From Galerina marginata (taxonomy: Eukaryota > Basidiomycota > Agaricomycetes > Agaricales > Galerinaceae), in NCBI GenBank assembly GCA_023014335.1, contig JAECYW010000011.1:1054001-1118000 (forward strand): DNA of 64,000 bases, written 5' to 3'. Each line of letters begins with the position of its first letter. Position 1 is the stretch's first letter. Made by a program: the position numbers and the translations under genes. This document shows positions 33,736 through 46,043 of the stretch, piece after piece. The notes under the pieces were generated by a model. That model was not told the origin of the DNA. It worked only from the letters and a program-made list of their open reading frames with translations, and searched no databases.

Positions 33736-35421
33736 TTAAGACGATGACTCAGATGATTCAGGCTTGGTGATTTTGCCGTGGTGTTCAATAGATAGCTCAA
33801 GGAGGTCCAATTCCTCAGTCACCCAACGATATGGTTCTTCAGTCATATTGTATTCTTTATAGCTGACCTTGAAGCTCAATGCAACACCAGCTTTTTTGAG
33901 TTCGAGGAAGTGGTGCATGGATGCCTCGTCCATGGGGAGAACGGGATTAAGTCTGTCGCTTCGCTCAAAAGTAATATCCAACTTCCGTAATGGCCGTCGA
34001 TGAGGGTCGCGGATTTCAGAAAGAGGACCAAAAATCTCTGATGCAAGGGTCCATGGAAAGGGTTCTTCTGAACTTTTGCTGCTACGAAGACTGCTGCTAC
34101 GAAAACTGAGTGATTCGAGGACTGGTAGGATGCAGCCATTTTCTTGGGTTCCATTGCGAGGTACTACTGCCAGCGTTTGGAGAACACCGAGGAAAACATC
34201 CAACATATGCGTCAATCCTAGAGAACGAACGAAGGGAGTTTCTTGGAGGAGAAGCACCATTCCATCCTTAGAAATGCTCCCTCCTGCAATTAAAAGGCTC
34301 GTTAAACGGCAAGATGAGCGGTTGATGAATGAGATGAGACTGTTTGTTGTTGGGAGCATACGTGTAGTCAAGCTGCCGGAAATGGCGAGGACTTCGAGTC
34401 CTGGGAGGGTGAAGCTGTTGAAGAAGTCTTCGATCATGTTCTCATAGCAGACGCCCACGTGGAGTTCTTGGAGGAGGGGACAAGAGATTGGAGTAGTAGG
34501 GACGGTATACCGAGAATTTGAGAACATATCTACGCGGGCATTTGTGAACTTGAAGTATGTCAACTGGGGGGCGCGTCGAAGGACTTCAACGCAATCCGAG
34601 AAATCAGGGCTTAAGAGCTCCACGTGTGTGGCATGGGTCCATCCGATGTTGGCCCTCTTTAGAGGCCAACCGTTCAGGGAGACAGAAGTCGGACAGAGTT
34701 TCATGTTACTTGGAGAGAATGAATCTTCACCTATGTTTTGGTATCTGGAAGCGTCCCTGCAATACAACTGCAGCCTGCGAAGGATGGAAGTCCCGCTTGC
34801 ATCCCCTTGCAGACAGGACGCTACACGATAAGGAAGGGCGAGGTCGAGGCGTTCCCAGCGGCTCGAATGTTGACTCAGGAGTTCCAATAAACGATTTCCT
34901 CCGGAATGATCATCCCCGTAGACGTGAACCGACAAAGGAAGATCTCTGGACCGACTTAGCCATTCTTCTGCGAGTGTATAGTATGTGGGTCCAGACTGTG
35001 CAGGTCGGTGTCGGTTGCCAAGATGGATGGAAATGGATGTCCAGATTTGCGGCGTTGAGAACGCTATCTGCCGCCAGACTCGACACACGGATCCTATGAT
35101 CAGCGGCATACGCCTTTCGTTTTTTGTCATTTTACGATAAGACGCCCCGAGTGGCTCAAGGGCACATAGCTCGAAAATGCGGGCCACGACCTCCGTAGGT
35201 ACTTGTTGGATTATGGGATTATGAGAATGATTCATCCTTGTCCGTAATTCGCGATGTCGAATGAGCATCTTGTGAAGGGCATCTTTTGCTTGCTGAATCT
35301 GAGGTTCCAGCTCCTGAACCTCTTTACAAGGAGCACAGGGTTCACCATCAGATAGCTGGCATGGGCGATACGGTTTGAAGATACCAGGAGTTTCGATATT
35401 TCCGCAGAAAAGGCAAGGCAT
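33736..35421 (-). CDS. F-box protein, single exon
   Basis: An uninterrupted 561-aa frame. The N-terminus has a Cys-rich stretch (MPCLFCGNIETPG, PCQLSDGEPCAPCKE) and a heptad-like helix (LEPQIQQAKDALHKM). Then comes an F-box-like motif, IIQQVPTEVVARIFELCAL, continuing with VCRVWRQIAFSTPQIWTSI. The remaining ~400 residues are leucine-rich (LRRLQLYCR, LQELHVGVC, LESLSFRSS). This architecture is one of the largest gene families in Agaricomycetes. The expected job is substrate binding for an SCF ubiquitin ligase. The N-terminal cysteines C3, C6, C21 and C30/C33 might bind metal, which I cannot confirm. Confidence 0.8.
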   Translation of the reverse strand: MPCLFCGNIETPGIFKPYRPCQLSDGEPCAPCKEVQELEPQIQQAKDALHKMLIRHRELRTRMNHSHNPIIQQVPTEVVARIFELCALEPLGASYRKMTKNERRMPLIIGSVCRVWRQIAFSTPQIWTSISIHLGNRHRPAQSGPTYYTLAEEWLSRSRDLPLSVHVYGDDHSGGNRLLELLSQHSSRWERLDLALPYRVASCLQGDASGTSILRRLQLYCRDASRYQNIGEDSFSPSNMKLCPTSVSLNGWPLKRANIGWTHATHVELLSPDFSDCVEVLRRAPQLTYFKFTNARVDMFSNSRYTVPTTPISCPLLQELHVGVCYENMIEDFFNSFTLPGLEVLAISGSLTTRMLPTTNSLISFINRSSCRLTSLLIAGGSISKDGMVLLLQETPFVRSLGLTHMLDVFLGVLQTLAVVPRNGTQENGCILPVLESLSFRSSSLRSSKSSEEPFPWTLASEIFGPLSEIRDPHRRPLRKLDITFERSDRLNPVLPMDEASMHHFLELKKAGVALSFKVSYKEYNMTEEPYRWVTEELDLLELSIEHHGKITKPESSESSS

Positions 35422-36402
35422 TTTCGACTAAATATGTCAACTTGGGTGATTCTGACAGGTGGAGGGTTAGCAATACTGAGATAATAAACCAACATTGAAT
35501 TAAGTATAGGTAAAATGGCGGGACTCACAGTCTTTACAAAATACTGAAGTTAAGGAAAGAAAACGGGAAGCCAGAACTTAGAAGTTGGGAAAAAGGAGAG
35601 AATTTAAACAACCCAGGGGTCCGTAACATCACATGACAGCCTGGCGTCTGAGTCGTTTTTTCTCGTGCGTTGTTTTGGATCAGGATAACCGTCGAGATCA
35701 ATGGCGTAAAATACCAGGCTTGCGGCTTTAATAAAAGACAGCCCACAGAACCAATGAAAAAATAATCTGCGGTAAATAACTAGGTAACCGCAATCTGCGG
35801 AGGCAATGCTCGCTGCGCCATCCGAGCTTTGTGGTCATTGTATGCATGTAAATAGTAAAATACCACTAGATTGACCTTCTTGAGTCAGAGAATCGACGAA
35901 ACAAGGAGAAATGAGAGCCGACATGTTCAGTTCAGTTCAGTTACACCTTCGAACAGGAGCGTCCTTGAATCGGTGAAATCTTGGTGAAATCAGCCGATTT
36001 TTTCAGCGAGACCAACAGAATACAATGAGTTGTACACGTCTACAAAAATTCAAGAAGATCGAAGAACAATTGAGACGTACAGAGCGAGAGCAATATCGAA
36101 AAAATTCCATCAGCGAATCCAGAAAGTGGCATTGTTTTGTCGCCCGTTCCACCCTGATTGCTCGCTTCGCTCGCAATTAAAACTATTGTTGAATAGAAAC
36201 GCTCAGCATTAGCAGCTGCGACATCGAGCACAGCGAAAGCACGGACGGTCTGTGTCTCGTCACAAGAAGTGAATTCGAAGTAAAATCCAGAAAAATCCAG
36301 GAGAAGACATGTAGCAGTTGAAAACCATCTTACAACAACACACAGCAGGACAAGGGGTCTAAAATACGTGACATACATACATCCCCACTCTATACCTAAT
36401 TA
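35422..36402. other. Intergenic, no supported gene
   Basis: AT-rich with short frames on both strands. It contains the upstream region of the F-box gene on its left side and ends at the TA-flanked MITE. Confidence 0.4.
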
Positions 36403-36871
36403 CAGCGGTTTGCAAAAAGGTTGACAGTAATGGCCTGGGAAAGAAAGAAAAGAAAAAGAAACCCCGCCATAGGGTTTGGCCGGTTCTCGCACTTCTGGCT
36501 GGTAGAACACCTACCAAATTTTGTAGAATGTTTTACACAGGCTGTCTGTATAGTTCTATAAGCTTTTGCATATAGGCTTTGCATTTTTTCTACAGGTGTT
36601 GCGACCATGAGAATGGTGAGATACATGGCAAACCCTAAGTAACCCTAAATTAAGTTCCCACCCATCCACACAACATTTGACAATTCTGGTGCAGCGAAAC
36701 GGTCTTACAGACCTCCGGTTGCCTCTAGGATACCTTCCTAGAGCCATATCCTTTTTTTCTGTCCATTTGGTAGGGTAGGAGCGGTGATTTAGGGCTAAGT
36801 GCTAATCTAGGGTTAACCTTCTTTTCTTTCTTTCCCGGGCCGTTACTGTCAAGCTTTTTGCAAACCGCTGT
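36403..36871. mobile_element. MITE with ~55-bp terminal inverted repeats and TA target duplication
   Basis: The left end reads CAGCGGTTTGCAAAAAGGTT and the right end is its near-perfect complement (AAGCTTTTTGCAAACCGCTG). The inverted repeat continues for about 55 bp through GACAGTAA.GGCC.GGGAAAG and an AAAG-rich run. TA lies on both sides (36401-36402 and 36872-36873), the mark of Tc1/mariner-type insertion. The 469-bp body has no coding capacity. It ends 33 bases past the stop of the minus-strand exonuclease gene, so it probably lies in that gene's 3' untranslated region or terminator zone. Confidence 0.85.
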
Positions 36872-36904
36872 AAAGAACGAGGACAACATCAACCACAAGA
36901 AAAC

Positions 36905-39351
36905 CTATTGCTTAATCCCAAGAAAAAGCAGCCCCCTCCTCGCCAGCTCAACCGCCTCCTCCAACTCCCGCCCATCGCTCGCAGACCACTTCAGTCCCAA
37001 CACCCCCAGCTCCTCCGGCGTCTTCCCTGCCTTGAGTGCATTCTCAAACGCGCTCTTGCGTGCGTTGAGGATGGACATCCGCCGTGGGTCCGAGTGGCCG
37101 GTGAAGATGACCAGCGCGGTGCGCGGCGGCAGGGCGGCATGTAGGCTTTTGAGGTGCTGGTTGAGCGTGCTGAGGACGGGTGCTAGCTCGGAGAGTGCGG
37201 GTGGCGGGTCGACTGTCGTGGGCGGTGTTGTAGGTTGGTCGGCAGTGGCTTTTGGGGTTATCCCTTCATACGGGATGGGTCAGTAAACTAGGAGAAGGGG
37301 TGAAAAGAAGAACTTACACCCCAGGGTATTCGCAAGCGCCATGAACCGCCCAAACGTGAATTGATGCGACGGAATCACATTCAACAGATTCAACAGAATC
37401 TCATCGTCATTCTTGCACCCAATCGCAGTGTTCGCTTTCGCCCCATGCATCACCGACGGGTTCCCATGATCCACAACAGCGCTCTTCACACCCCCAGACG
37501 CCGCCCCGCCCCCACCTTTCCCACCACTCGACCGCCCCATCCGCTCGAAAATCGACTCATGGTCCACCTTGAACTCGCCATACCCAGGCCCATTCTCCAG
37601 CTTTTTCTTCATCAAGTCCAGACACGCACGGGCGTCTTCCTCGGGGTCGTGCCCGCCTTCGCCCCTTGCTTGGATCTCCCGGCCGCACCACTTCTTCGTC
37701 AGCCACGCGAGGCCGGGCTTCAGCGGCCGTCCACGCGGGTGGTGGTACATCAGTGCAGTGTCGATGCACCGCGGGTGGCAGATTTTGAGGGCTTTGAGGT
37801 CGGATTCGAGGGAATGCCCGAGGAGGATGGGTGTCGGAGGGGGCGGTTCTGTTGTTTTTGAGGTGGAGAAGGGATTTGGTGCGGGTGGTGAGAGGAGACG
37901 GAGAATGTGGGCTTGAACTTGGGCGAGTGTTGTCGTTATTGGACCTAGGGCCTCGGCTGTGATTCCTGACCATCTACAAAGTTCCAGTTAGCACCTACAA
38001 CGCTTACTGTTAAATAGTAGTAAGAAAAGATACCTTGTAAGATAGTCGACGATAGGTTTAGCAGGTTTGACAAGTTGGTCATAGATAACGATACCAGACG
38101 TGTAGTCAATTAGACACACTCGGGTCAGCTCTTTTCCGTCCTCTGTCATGCACTTTCAAAAGGGTCAAATCACACTCGAAAAAAAAACAAAGGTATGACA
38201 TACCATTTCACAATCAATAGCATAGATCATTTGCTTCCACTTGCTCTCATTCTCCGCAGGTTGAGGTGTCTCCAACCATCCCTCAGATTTCTCAAAAATG
38301 TCCGCCATGTAGGAAGGTATGGGGTAATCATTCTCAATCATTTGCTCCAGCGTCAGTAAATACTGCGTCGGGTCAGTTTTGTTAATTTCTGCTGCAGAAA
38401 TAATGAGCACATGTTGTCTAAAAAAATTATTCAGAAAAAAAACAAATAACATACATTGCACCCTCTGCGTAAGCCTTCGTTTCTTCTCTTCTCCACTCAC
38501 AGGGCCGGTAAAGAACGAGCTGAGGACGCTGTGCATTCGCGTCTGATCGCCGGGTGCACGTGTTGGACACGCGTGGCTGAAGGTACTGGCGATGAAGGGT
38601 ATACTCGCAGCGGTTGTTTGCGTCTCAGGCGACGACGGCAGAAGGGGTATCGACAGTGGCAGATTCGGGTTGACGGTCGCCGATGTTGGAAAGGGCGGTA
38701 AGGAAAGGATCTCTGGCGTTAGGCCTGGCACGAGCAGAGCGACGACCCTTTGGATCATATTGGCATTCTGGATTGAACGATAACAGAGTCAGCTAACTCG
38801 AACTGCTGATGAGAGTTGTAACTAGTAAAACTCACATCAATACGAAGCCAGTTAGGGGGCGGTGCATCTGCAACAAGGTGCAGAACGAGATCTCGAATAT
38901 CCTACAATCAACAAACTCGAGTCAGATTCCCATCATCGACCAATCGACGATTAAGAAATCGAATCCTGAAGAAACAAAAACTCACATCGATGGTGATAGC
39001 ATAATTCCGCTTCACAATCTCATGATTAGAGTACATGAACCGAGGGTGGGTCGTCTGTGTAGAAGAAGTGACTGTTAGCGACATGATGTACAGGTACCAA
39101 CCAGGATTGCATGGCTTTCCTGGGCTGCGGCGGTGTGATTAAATAAGAGATCACGAAGGGGGGATACACACTTCGACTTTGCTCTCTTGCTTCGCCGTTT
39201 TTTTCTTCTTCCTCTTCTCCACCTTCGTCCACTTTCCCTCCTCCTCTTGAGATCCCCCAGCACTTTGCTCTCCATTTTCCGTTTTTGCCCTCTTCATGGT
39301 CTGGGCGTGCGGAGTCTCGGTCGTGACCGCGTCGGATAGTCCGCGCTTCAT
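36905..39351 (-). CDS. REX1: RNA exonuclease of the REX1 (DEDDh) family
   Basis: A multi-exon minus-strand gene. The N-terminus (39351) is basic and nuclear-like (MKRGLSDAV, then KRKKKKTAKQES). Next come SHAILTTHPRFMYSNHEIVK, DIRDLVLHLVADAPPPNWLR and MIQRVVALLVPGLTPEIL. The exonuclease core is complete: Exo I IYAIDCEM continued across an intron by MTEDGKELTRVCLIDYTSG; WSGIT; Exo II LLGHSLESDLKALKI; PRCIDTALMYHHPRGRPLKP; Exo III GGHDPEEDARACLDLM. The catalytic D, E, D, H and D are therefore all present. The last exon codes TALVIFTGHSDPRRMSILN and ends GLLFLGIKQ at a TAG (36905-36907). Yeast Rex1 trims 3' ends of 5S rRNA, 5.8S rRNA and tRNA precursors in the nucleus. The small N-terminal exons were placed by phase and are less certain than the core. 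A MITE lies just past the stop. Confidence 0.85.
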
Positions 39352-39858
39352 GCTGGAGGCGTTCTACCTCGACCAGGAGTCTCTGGTATATTACAGCACA
39401 CCGGAGCCCACGAATATAATGAAGAAAGACGCAAGTACTAAATCGCGGACGCTGGAATGCCAATTGAAAATTAGACTTTGTTGTGTATGTTTGGCAACAG
39501 CTTCCAACTAACTCGCGGACCGCCTTTGCCGCCACTCAGGAACCACGGTCGCTTCGTCTCACTGGCGTTGGCCAACACCATGATGTTCGCCTTGCCCTTC
39601 CAAATCACCCACATACTACGAACAGATCAGTTTTCGGTGCGCTTTGTTCCCTGAAGACGCAAAGTGTCTACAGAGTCTCTTAATGTCTCCACTGGCAAAA
39701 ATTAGAACAAGCGGTTGCTAGCGTCCGTCGCTTGTACTTTCGCGCTTTGTTCCCCTTGTATTTCTGGCGTATATCTTAGCAAAGGAAAGAACATAAAATA
39801 GCGCTCTTTCCCCAGATTATCTAGACCTCCACTTTTACGCCACTCGAACTCCACCTAC
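39352..39858. other. Divergent promoter region
   Basis: About 500 bases between the exonuclease start (minus) and the LRR gene start (plus). No clear TATA box. No gene. Confidence 0.45.
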
Positions 39859-40805
39859 ATGGCTCCATCGTCTACCTCACCCCAGGTTTATTATGAGTCT
39901 GGTCCTGCGCTAGGCTTGGGCCTTTTATTTCCCCCAACGGCTGCGCCATTCGCATCCTCCTCTAAACGCCCCATGCGGCGGGAAGTACCGTCCCAACCTT
40001 CAAACCCATCTGATCTACTTCGCCTATCACTAGACAAGTCTTTGGACTGGAACGCCTGGCGCACATCCCGCGTCGAACCCTTCATACACAGCAGGGTCGC
40101 GAAGTCCCCGACCTCGCCCAACACTCTCGAGATCGACTGGCCGACATTCAGCCAGTCAAAAGGAAGAGGGGACATGGCAGCGAAGCACATCCTGCAGACG
40201 CTGTTCCATTTTCTGAGCATTCACCTCGATCATCGGTGTCCGTTGGCTACGTTCACGAAGATGTCGATTCGCGTCCCCGAAGAGGTGCACGATTCAGTCA
40301 GGATCGCCCCCGAGGAGATGGATATGGTCGATCTTTTGCATGCCTCCCATGTCAGGGAGCTGTACTGGACAGGCGATTTCCTCTTCCTCAACATGTCGTT
40401 TTGCAACCTACCCTCGGACTCCCTCAGCGTCCTCAGCTTGACCGCGTCTCAGATTTCCATCATGGATGCACTTGGGGTTTTAAACGAGTGTCCTAATCTA
40501 GAGGCAATCACTATCGAAACTATAACATCGACGAACAAAGCCATAGTTCACAGCGATGCCATTCAGGACCAGCGCCAAGTTTCCCTTCTGAAACTCAAAA
40601 CGATGAGGATTAAATCCACAACTGATATCCGCCGCTTCCTAAATCAAATCAAGGTAACGTTGATTGATTGAACTATGTAATGCGTGTTTATTGACGGTTT
40701 GAAAATACCTTTAAGATTCTGCCTAAAAGCGTAAAGGCTGATTTGGAATACCCTCAAATGAGTTCTAACGCTGCGATGAAGATGATGGAAAATTTTATAG
40801 GATGA
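39859..40805 (+). CDS. LRR/F-box-superfamily-like protein without a clear F-box
   Basis: Exons 39859-40653 and 40716-40805 join in phase 0 to 294 aa. Leucine-spaced segments include VRELYWTGDFLFLNMSF, SLSVLSLTASQISIMDAL and LEAITIETITS. The first 60 residues are Pro/Ser-rich and show no F-box. The C-terminal exon is short (ILPKSVKADLEYPQM...). The layout resembles the solenoid half of the neighbouring F-box proteins, so it may be a shortened family member. No function can be assigned. It converges with the F-box gene to its right, with only 27 bases between stop codons. Confidence 0.55.
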
Positions 40806-40832
40806 GGTTGAATCATTGCGATTAATAGCGGA

Positions 40833-42535
40833 TCAATATAACTGCGTGGTTACATCCAATCCCAGTTGTCGCATTCGAGCAAACTCAGGTTCATCTACTG
40901 AACCATAGCTACCTTTCTTTGTAATCCAGACTTCCTTAACCGATGTGTATCTACTCGAGGCAGTGAGTGGGGACCAACGAGATAGGACCATTCTTGACAG
41001 AACTCCGTCGTTTGTTATACATCCATGAAGAGTCAACGACTCCAAGGAGGGCATTAAGACCCGATGGCTAGGTGAATCGTCGACAGTCAGACGACGGACC
41101 ACACCATCGGTAATCTCCGAATCAAGACATAAGTCTTTGACATTTTGCAGGATCGGAGAGGCGAAATAATTGAGCAGTTCGCACTCTCTGGTACCTTCGT
41201 CAATCAGGTTAAACCTTTCCAGACCGATACAGTTAGACCTCGCAAGGAAATCACAAAATCCATGGGGGTCGCGCGAGACACCCTTGGCGAGCCGATAGTG
41301 TAATTGAAGGTCGCGTAACGCAGGGAGCGTGAGTTGTCGGAACAACGGGGCGGCCTCCACATCAGCAGTTACATCCACGGTGTGCATCTTGGAAAGTAGG
41401 ACGGGCTCACGGGACGACAATTTGGATGCGATGGATGGCAGGCACAAGGCATGTACTTGAATTTTCTCCAACTGCGGGCAGGACGATAAAAGATCTAGGA
41501 GAAGATCCACGCTGATATCAGGATAAAGTGTGATATCTCTGAGTTGATGACCAGGCAAATGTGTAGGATATGTTGCGTCCTGGTATGCGTACCCCCAATT
41601 GATTCGGCGCAAAGTTGGACATGAATGAAAGATGCGCCAAATATCATCCAAGGAAGTTCCAGCGCTATCGAGTAGATGGGTGTGAGTCACAGGACCAGAT
41701 TTGGAAGGAGTGAAAAGATGAAGCTCGACGGAATCGATATGTTGGAGAGGAACCGGTGAATAAAGTGACGGGACGACGGCCGCGAGGGTATCGGTCGTGA
41801 TGTTAAAAATTACTGATTTCCAATATTGTTTACGAGCCGCGAAAGAGAGGATGAGATCGCGAGCCGCGAGCGAGTCTACCCGAGCAGGCTCTCTGCACTC
41901 TAGGATATAAAAGTCGAGGGGTTGAGTGCCGGCTCTGTCAAGCCACAGCTGAAGGAGTCGAATCTGCGACTTTTTGGGGTGAAGAATACAGATAGTACCC
42001 CACAGCATCGGCGTTGTCAGCGCTACCGCCCTCCAATAAGAGCAAACTTGACCAAGGATAATGGGATCAGCGTCCGTGTACCGTGATACCAAGGGCCGAG
42101 TGCTATCCTTCAACTGCGTCTGGAAGGTTTTCAGGGATTTATCATCTTCCAGAAATTTGAGAAATATCTCGGCCAAAACTTCAGGGGGCAGCTGATTTAT
42201 CGGACGATTAGCATTGCTTTCCAGAAGCTCGCTACGGTCCAAGGGGTATAAGCGTTCGCCATCTGGCCACCTCCTCCTGTAAGGAGGCGGAATGTATGGG
42301 GGCGGAACGTAAACTCTCCCTATATTCGAAATTAGACGACGAGGGGCCAAGGATTCCTGGTAGGATCACTTACAAGTAGACGTCTCGGTCGTGCTGCCGT
42401 AAACTGGAAGACCGTCCACAAATTTGGAGACGGGTACAGGGAGAAGGGGTTCTAAGATATCAGATCAGAATGAGATCGCGTTAAGTTCACGAAGTCAAAC
42501 ATACTGTTGTATCTAGGCTGGGTATATCTGGGCAT
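40833..42535 (-). CDS. F-box protein with a short intron-split N-terminus
   Basis: Most of the protein lies in one long frame, but its conventional start is a small upstream exon (ATG at 42535, MPRYTQPRYN). A second short exon follows (PLLPVPVSKFVDGLPVYG, then STTETST). Splicing at a GTAAGT...TATAG intron into WRVYVPPPYIPPPYRRRWP discards the in-frame ATG at 42350. Then come the F-box (INQLPPEVLAEIFLKFLED, ...LGQVCSYWRAVALTTPMLW) and a leucine-rich tail ending LGLDVTTQLY. Exon phases 1 and 1 close. The expected role is as an SCF adaptor. Confidence 0.75.
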
Positions 42536-43759
42536 CGTCAATCGCAGATTTCGATGAGGGAGGTGAGGTGGGTATGTGAGCGGTAATGTAGGGTATCTAT
42601 TGTGAACACTCTGGAGTGAGAGTCCCCATTTTATCGTTCTCAGCGCTGAATGTGCTCATCAAAGAGGTATTGTCACTGTCAGGAATTCTCGGAGCCTTAT
42701 TACCGACGTGAATTGATGCGTGATCATAACCGGTAACTATGATGCCGTCCCTTTTTGTTTAGGAATTTTGAACTCCGCCCTAAGTGGACCCACAATTGTG
42801 CTTTGACGTTGGGGACTTTGAATACGCGATCGCGCTTCTCAACTATGACAGGTATAACAATTGAGAACACAGACTGTAGGCCTGCTGGTGTGGCAACCGC
42901 ACTACACTAGTACATGTGTCAGTGCTGGCGCGACAATTGTGCTCGTATCTCCCTGACGAACTTGACCGGTACAAGGACCAGTGCCAATCTTGAAATTATT
43001 CGACTCGGAGTCATATCGCTCGTTTGCTATAAGCTAAGCAGCAAGCTGCCCACTTGAATTTGTCGCTGTGGTTTTTTATGGTGGATATTTGTCGGTTATA
43101 AGGAAACCAGAATTAAGCGATAGAATCATGGTATTCGAGTCATGATACCAAAATCCAAACCTCCCACGTTCATATGTATCGGGACAATAGAAACAATGGA
43201 GAAAGCAGGACATGACAGTCGCTAGGCCTCAAAATGAACCTGAATACTCTCGTCTGCGGCCTATCACCCTGGATTTTAAAATGGAATTCCTCATGCATAG
43301 CGACGATATCTATTGTGATCATGAACTGGTCTCAGTGGCCGCCAAACGAGGATGCGGGCCCAGAGGTTTGTATGGGGTAAGCGACACGAGTCACTTTAAG
43401 TTGTAGGTAAATTGCAGAGAGGACTCCCCTCGGGAAAGGTGAGGAAATAGGACATGTAGATCGCCTTGTGAAAAATTGGTTACCCGAGAATTTTGAAAGC
43501 AGAGTTTTTTGGCAATAAAAAAGGCTTCCACTATAGGTTTATATCGACTAAGTTATTTCCATATATTTGACTTATCCCATTCAGAATCACCCTTCCTATC
43601 GGTCCCGACAATAGAAACATATTAATTGTACACCGTGTGCTTGAACCTGTCTGCAAGTCCCGGACAAGACGAGCATCGGGCCAAGAAAGGTGTACTAGAA
43701 CTTGCTAGAAAAGCAGGGAGATTATTACAAGATAGCGAAGATGAGACAACGGGCTTACA
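42536..43759. other. Intergenic, no supported gene
   Basis: AT-rich with short frames only. Two similar words (CGGGACAATAGAAACA near 43180 and CCCGACAATAGAAACAT near 43604) suggest a low-grade repeat, with no terminal structure seen. Confidence 0.35.
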
Positions 43760-46043
43760 TCAGGTTCGACTCGAATGATGTCCATACCTTCCACGCTTAG
43801 CCGCTGGACCGAGTGCTAGTGGGGGCCCCGTAAGGGCAGAAAATGCAGCCTGGAGGTCTACTACAGTAAAGGGCAACCATGCCGCGTGACTTGACTTATC
43901 CTCGTAGATAGGAATAGAACCATATGGGGCATCTGGCCGCAATAACCAGATCCTCATGTACTTATCGAAGTTAGCGATACCGAGTAGCTTGACGGCTTTA
44001 GGGGTGATGTTGGTTGCTAATGCCTGAACTTTAGCGTTGTCACTGTCGGTGTACTGGAGTTTCGCGGGGTCATTGAGGAATAACCCAAAAGTACGCAAAG
44101 CATTTCCTGGAAACGGGTTCGTCAGGTAGACATCCACTGGTTTATGGTTCGTTGGTCTCTGAATATAATTTTCGACGTTGGCGAGGTAGATGCCTAATAT
44201 AGTAGTGAAATGCGGATTTGGAGACCCTTCGTAGGGCGACGCAGATATCTGCGAGGAGCTTTTGGGTCAGGCAGCTTTATCAACTTGCAGCTGATGCTTA
44301 CCACATATTTCATTGCTTTCACCCTACGATTAGGGACCATGAAATTAAGAATCAAGTGGTAAAAAAGAACTACTTACCTATAAAAGAATCCGAACGCATT
44401 TCTGAGGGCAGTCCCATTGACTTTGATCTCGGCGGATTTCATTGAGTCGGTATATGAATTCAGGTAGCTGTTGTTGCCACTTCCGTGATGAGCGATCTTT
44501 GCCTGCATTCAATAAGAAGCAGAAAGACGACTATTTTCCTACACACCTTCATGATAGTGTATTCTCCAGGTTCAATCTTACTAGCAATCGCAGCGTCACC
44601 CAGCATCAGCAATCGCTTCCCTTAAAATGGTTGAAACTCAAGAGGTATACAAGAGGAAATGCATTATTGCTCACCATCACCAACACCGCCGCCCACGTCA
44701 GTCGCGACGAAAGCTATGGACGATCTGTTCTTGACTGAAGAATCAAGGCTAGGAGAAGCTTTGGGATCGGTGTAGTGAGATGCTCCCTGCAGATTAGAAT
44801 ATCCGAGTTCTTCAGGCGGCCTGTTGTACGTTCAGGATATCTTAAACACAGGGGTGTGACCACAGACCTATTTTTCTCCCGCCTAGATGAATCGACAAGT
44901 TCAGTGAGCAGCTTCTCAGTGGTCCCCTTCCCGCTCATGAGATTCTCTGCATAAGAAGGCCCTAGTATTTTGAAGGAAAACCGCCCCTTCAGAACAATCT
45001 GGGTTTTTGCCCTGCTTCCTGCGGCAACTAGGCTGACAGTGGGTCCAAGCTTGATTTCCTTCCTTTCCTTTTTTTTACTGGGCTGCTGCGTGTTTAGGGG
45101 TTCCAACATTTTTACGAACTCCTGGTTAAAACGTATTCGGTCTGGCTGTGGAAACGTGTTGTTATAACTTGTAAGCAAGGTGTCGAACCAGCCAGCTTCA
45201 GGAGCTCCCGACTACTTGATGCTCAGTAGGCAATGATCATGGTAAAAATCAGACAGCGTACCGTCGCGTTCAGGCAGCCCAAGGTGGTGAGATTTGTTGC
45301 AGTCGCAGCGGGAATCACAGGGGGAGTCTGCTGATTCACGTATTGAAAGATGTATTGGTTTATTAAGTTAAGTTGACTATGGACGGCGTTGTAAGCTGTA
45401 AGTGCAAGCATGGATCAAACTTGCACTTTACCTGTTATACCAAACATTCTTGATGGGCAATGTATTTCGCGTCATTGCGTCCAGTCCCGCCTGCCAGATT
45501 GCAGTGGGGCGGTTAGGGTCTTGAATCCTACCAGTCATCTCAGCACTTCCAGAGTGAATATTAATACGCAAAGGAAACGGACAAAAATCTGAAGAGATCG
45601 GCGATTCCTAGCAGGACACAAGTTGAGGAAACATCGCGTAATAATCAAAGGCTCGAAGCATACCGTCCTTGTGGTCCGCATCGTCGTGCGTGACGACAAC
45701 AGTATCAATAACTTCGAGTGAAGGAAGCGGTGACGGACGAGTACCGGAAAGATCGGTCAAGAGTTGAAAGAGGTTTGCGGTTGTCCCATAATCTTGAAGA
45801 TTGCGTTCATAGGACCGCGAAGGTCCTCCGTCGATAAGCATGAACTGGATAAATTGCCATCTTAATAGAAGGTCAACTGTTGTACTCGAGCACATCATAC
45901 CCCGCTTCCGCCCTTCTGATCATATTCAAACATGAGACAGTCGCCATGTAAAGCTTGTACCTGTTTTCGAAGAATTTTATCCAACAGTTCAACCAAAGGT
46001 AACACCGACTTACAACGTGTAAGAACCCATTCGGTCTGGCCAT
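43760..46043 (-). CDS. Metallo-beta-lactamase-fold hydrolase (ComEC/Rec2-like MBL domain)
   Basis: Minus strand from ATG 46043 (MARPNGFLHV), then VQALHGDCLMFEY, FMLIDGGPSRSYERNLQDY and VIDTVVVTHDDADHKD, which holds the metal-binding HxxxDH-type motif. Later exons give GRIQDPNRPTAIWQAGLDAM, YNAVHSQLNLINQYIFQYV, LKGRFSFKILGPSYAENLM, SSIAFVATDVGGG, GEYTIMKAKIAHHGSGNNSY (the HHGS motif) and ISASPYEGSPNPHFTTIL. The C-terminal exon ends at 43760. Motif order matches the MBL domain family that includes the ComEC C-terminal domain: a di-metal phosphodiesterase-like fold. The substrate is unknown. Not every intron phase could be closed between 45440 and 45223, so a lesion there is possible. Its 5' part lies in a 1.28-kb segment that recurs at 51569. 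Confidence 0.65.

Noticed and set aside
42350..42350. ATG at 42350 as the start of the minus-strand F-box protein
   Set aside because: Two upstream exons with good GTATGT and GTAAGT donors and closing phases extend the protein and splice past this ATG.
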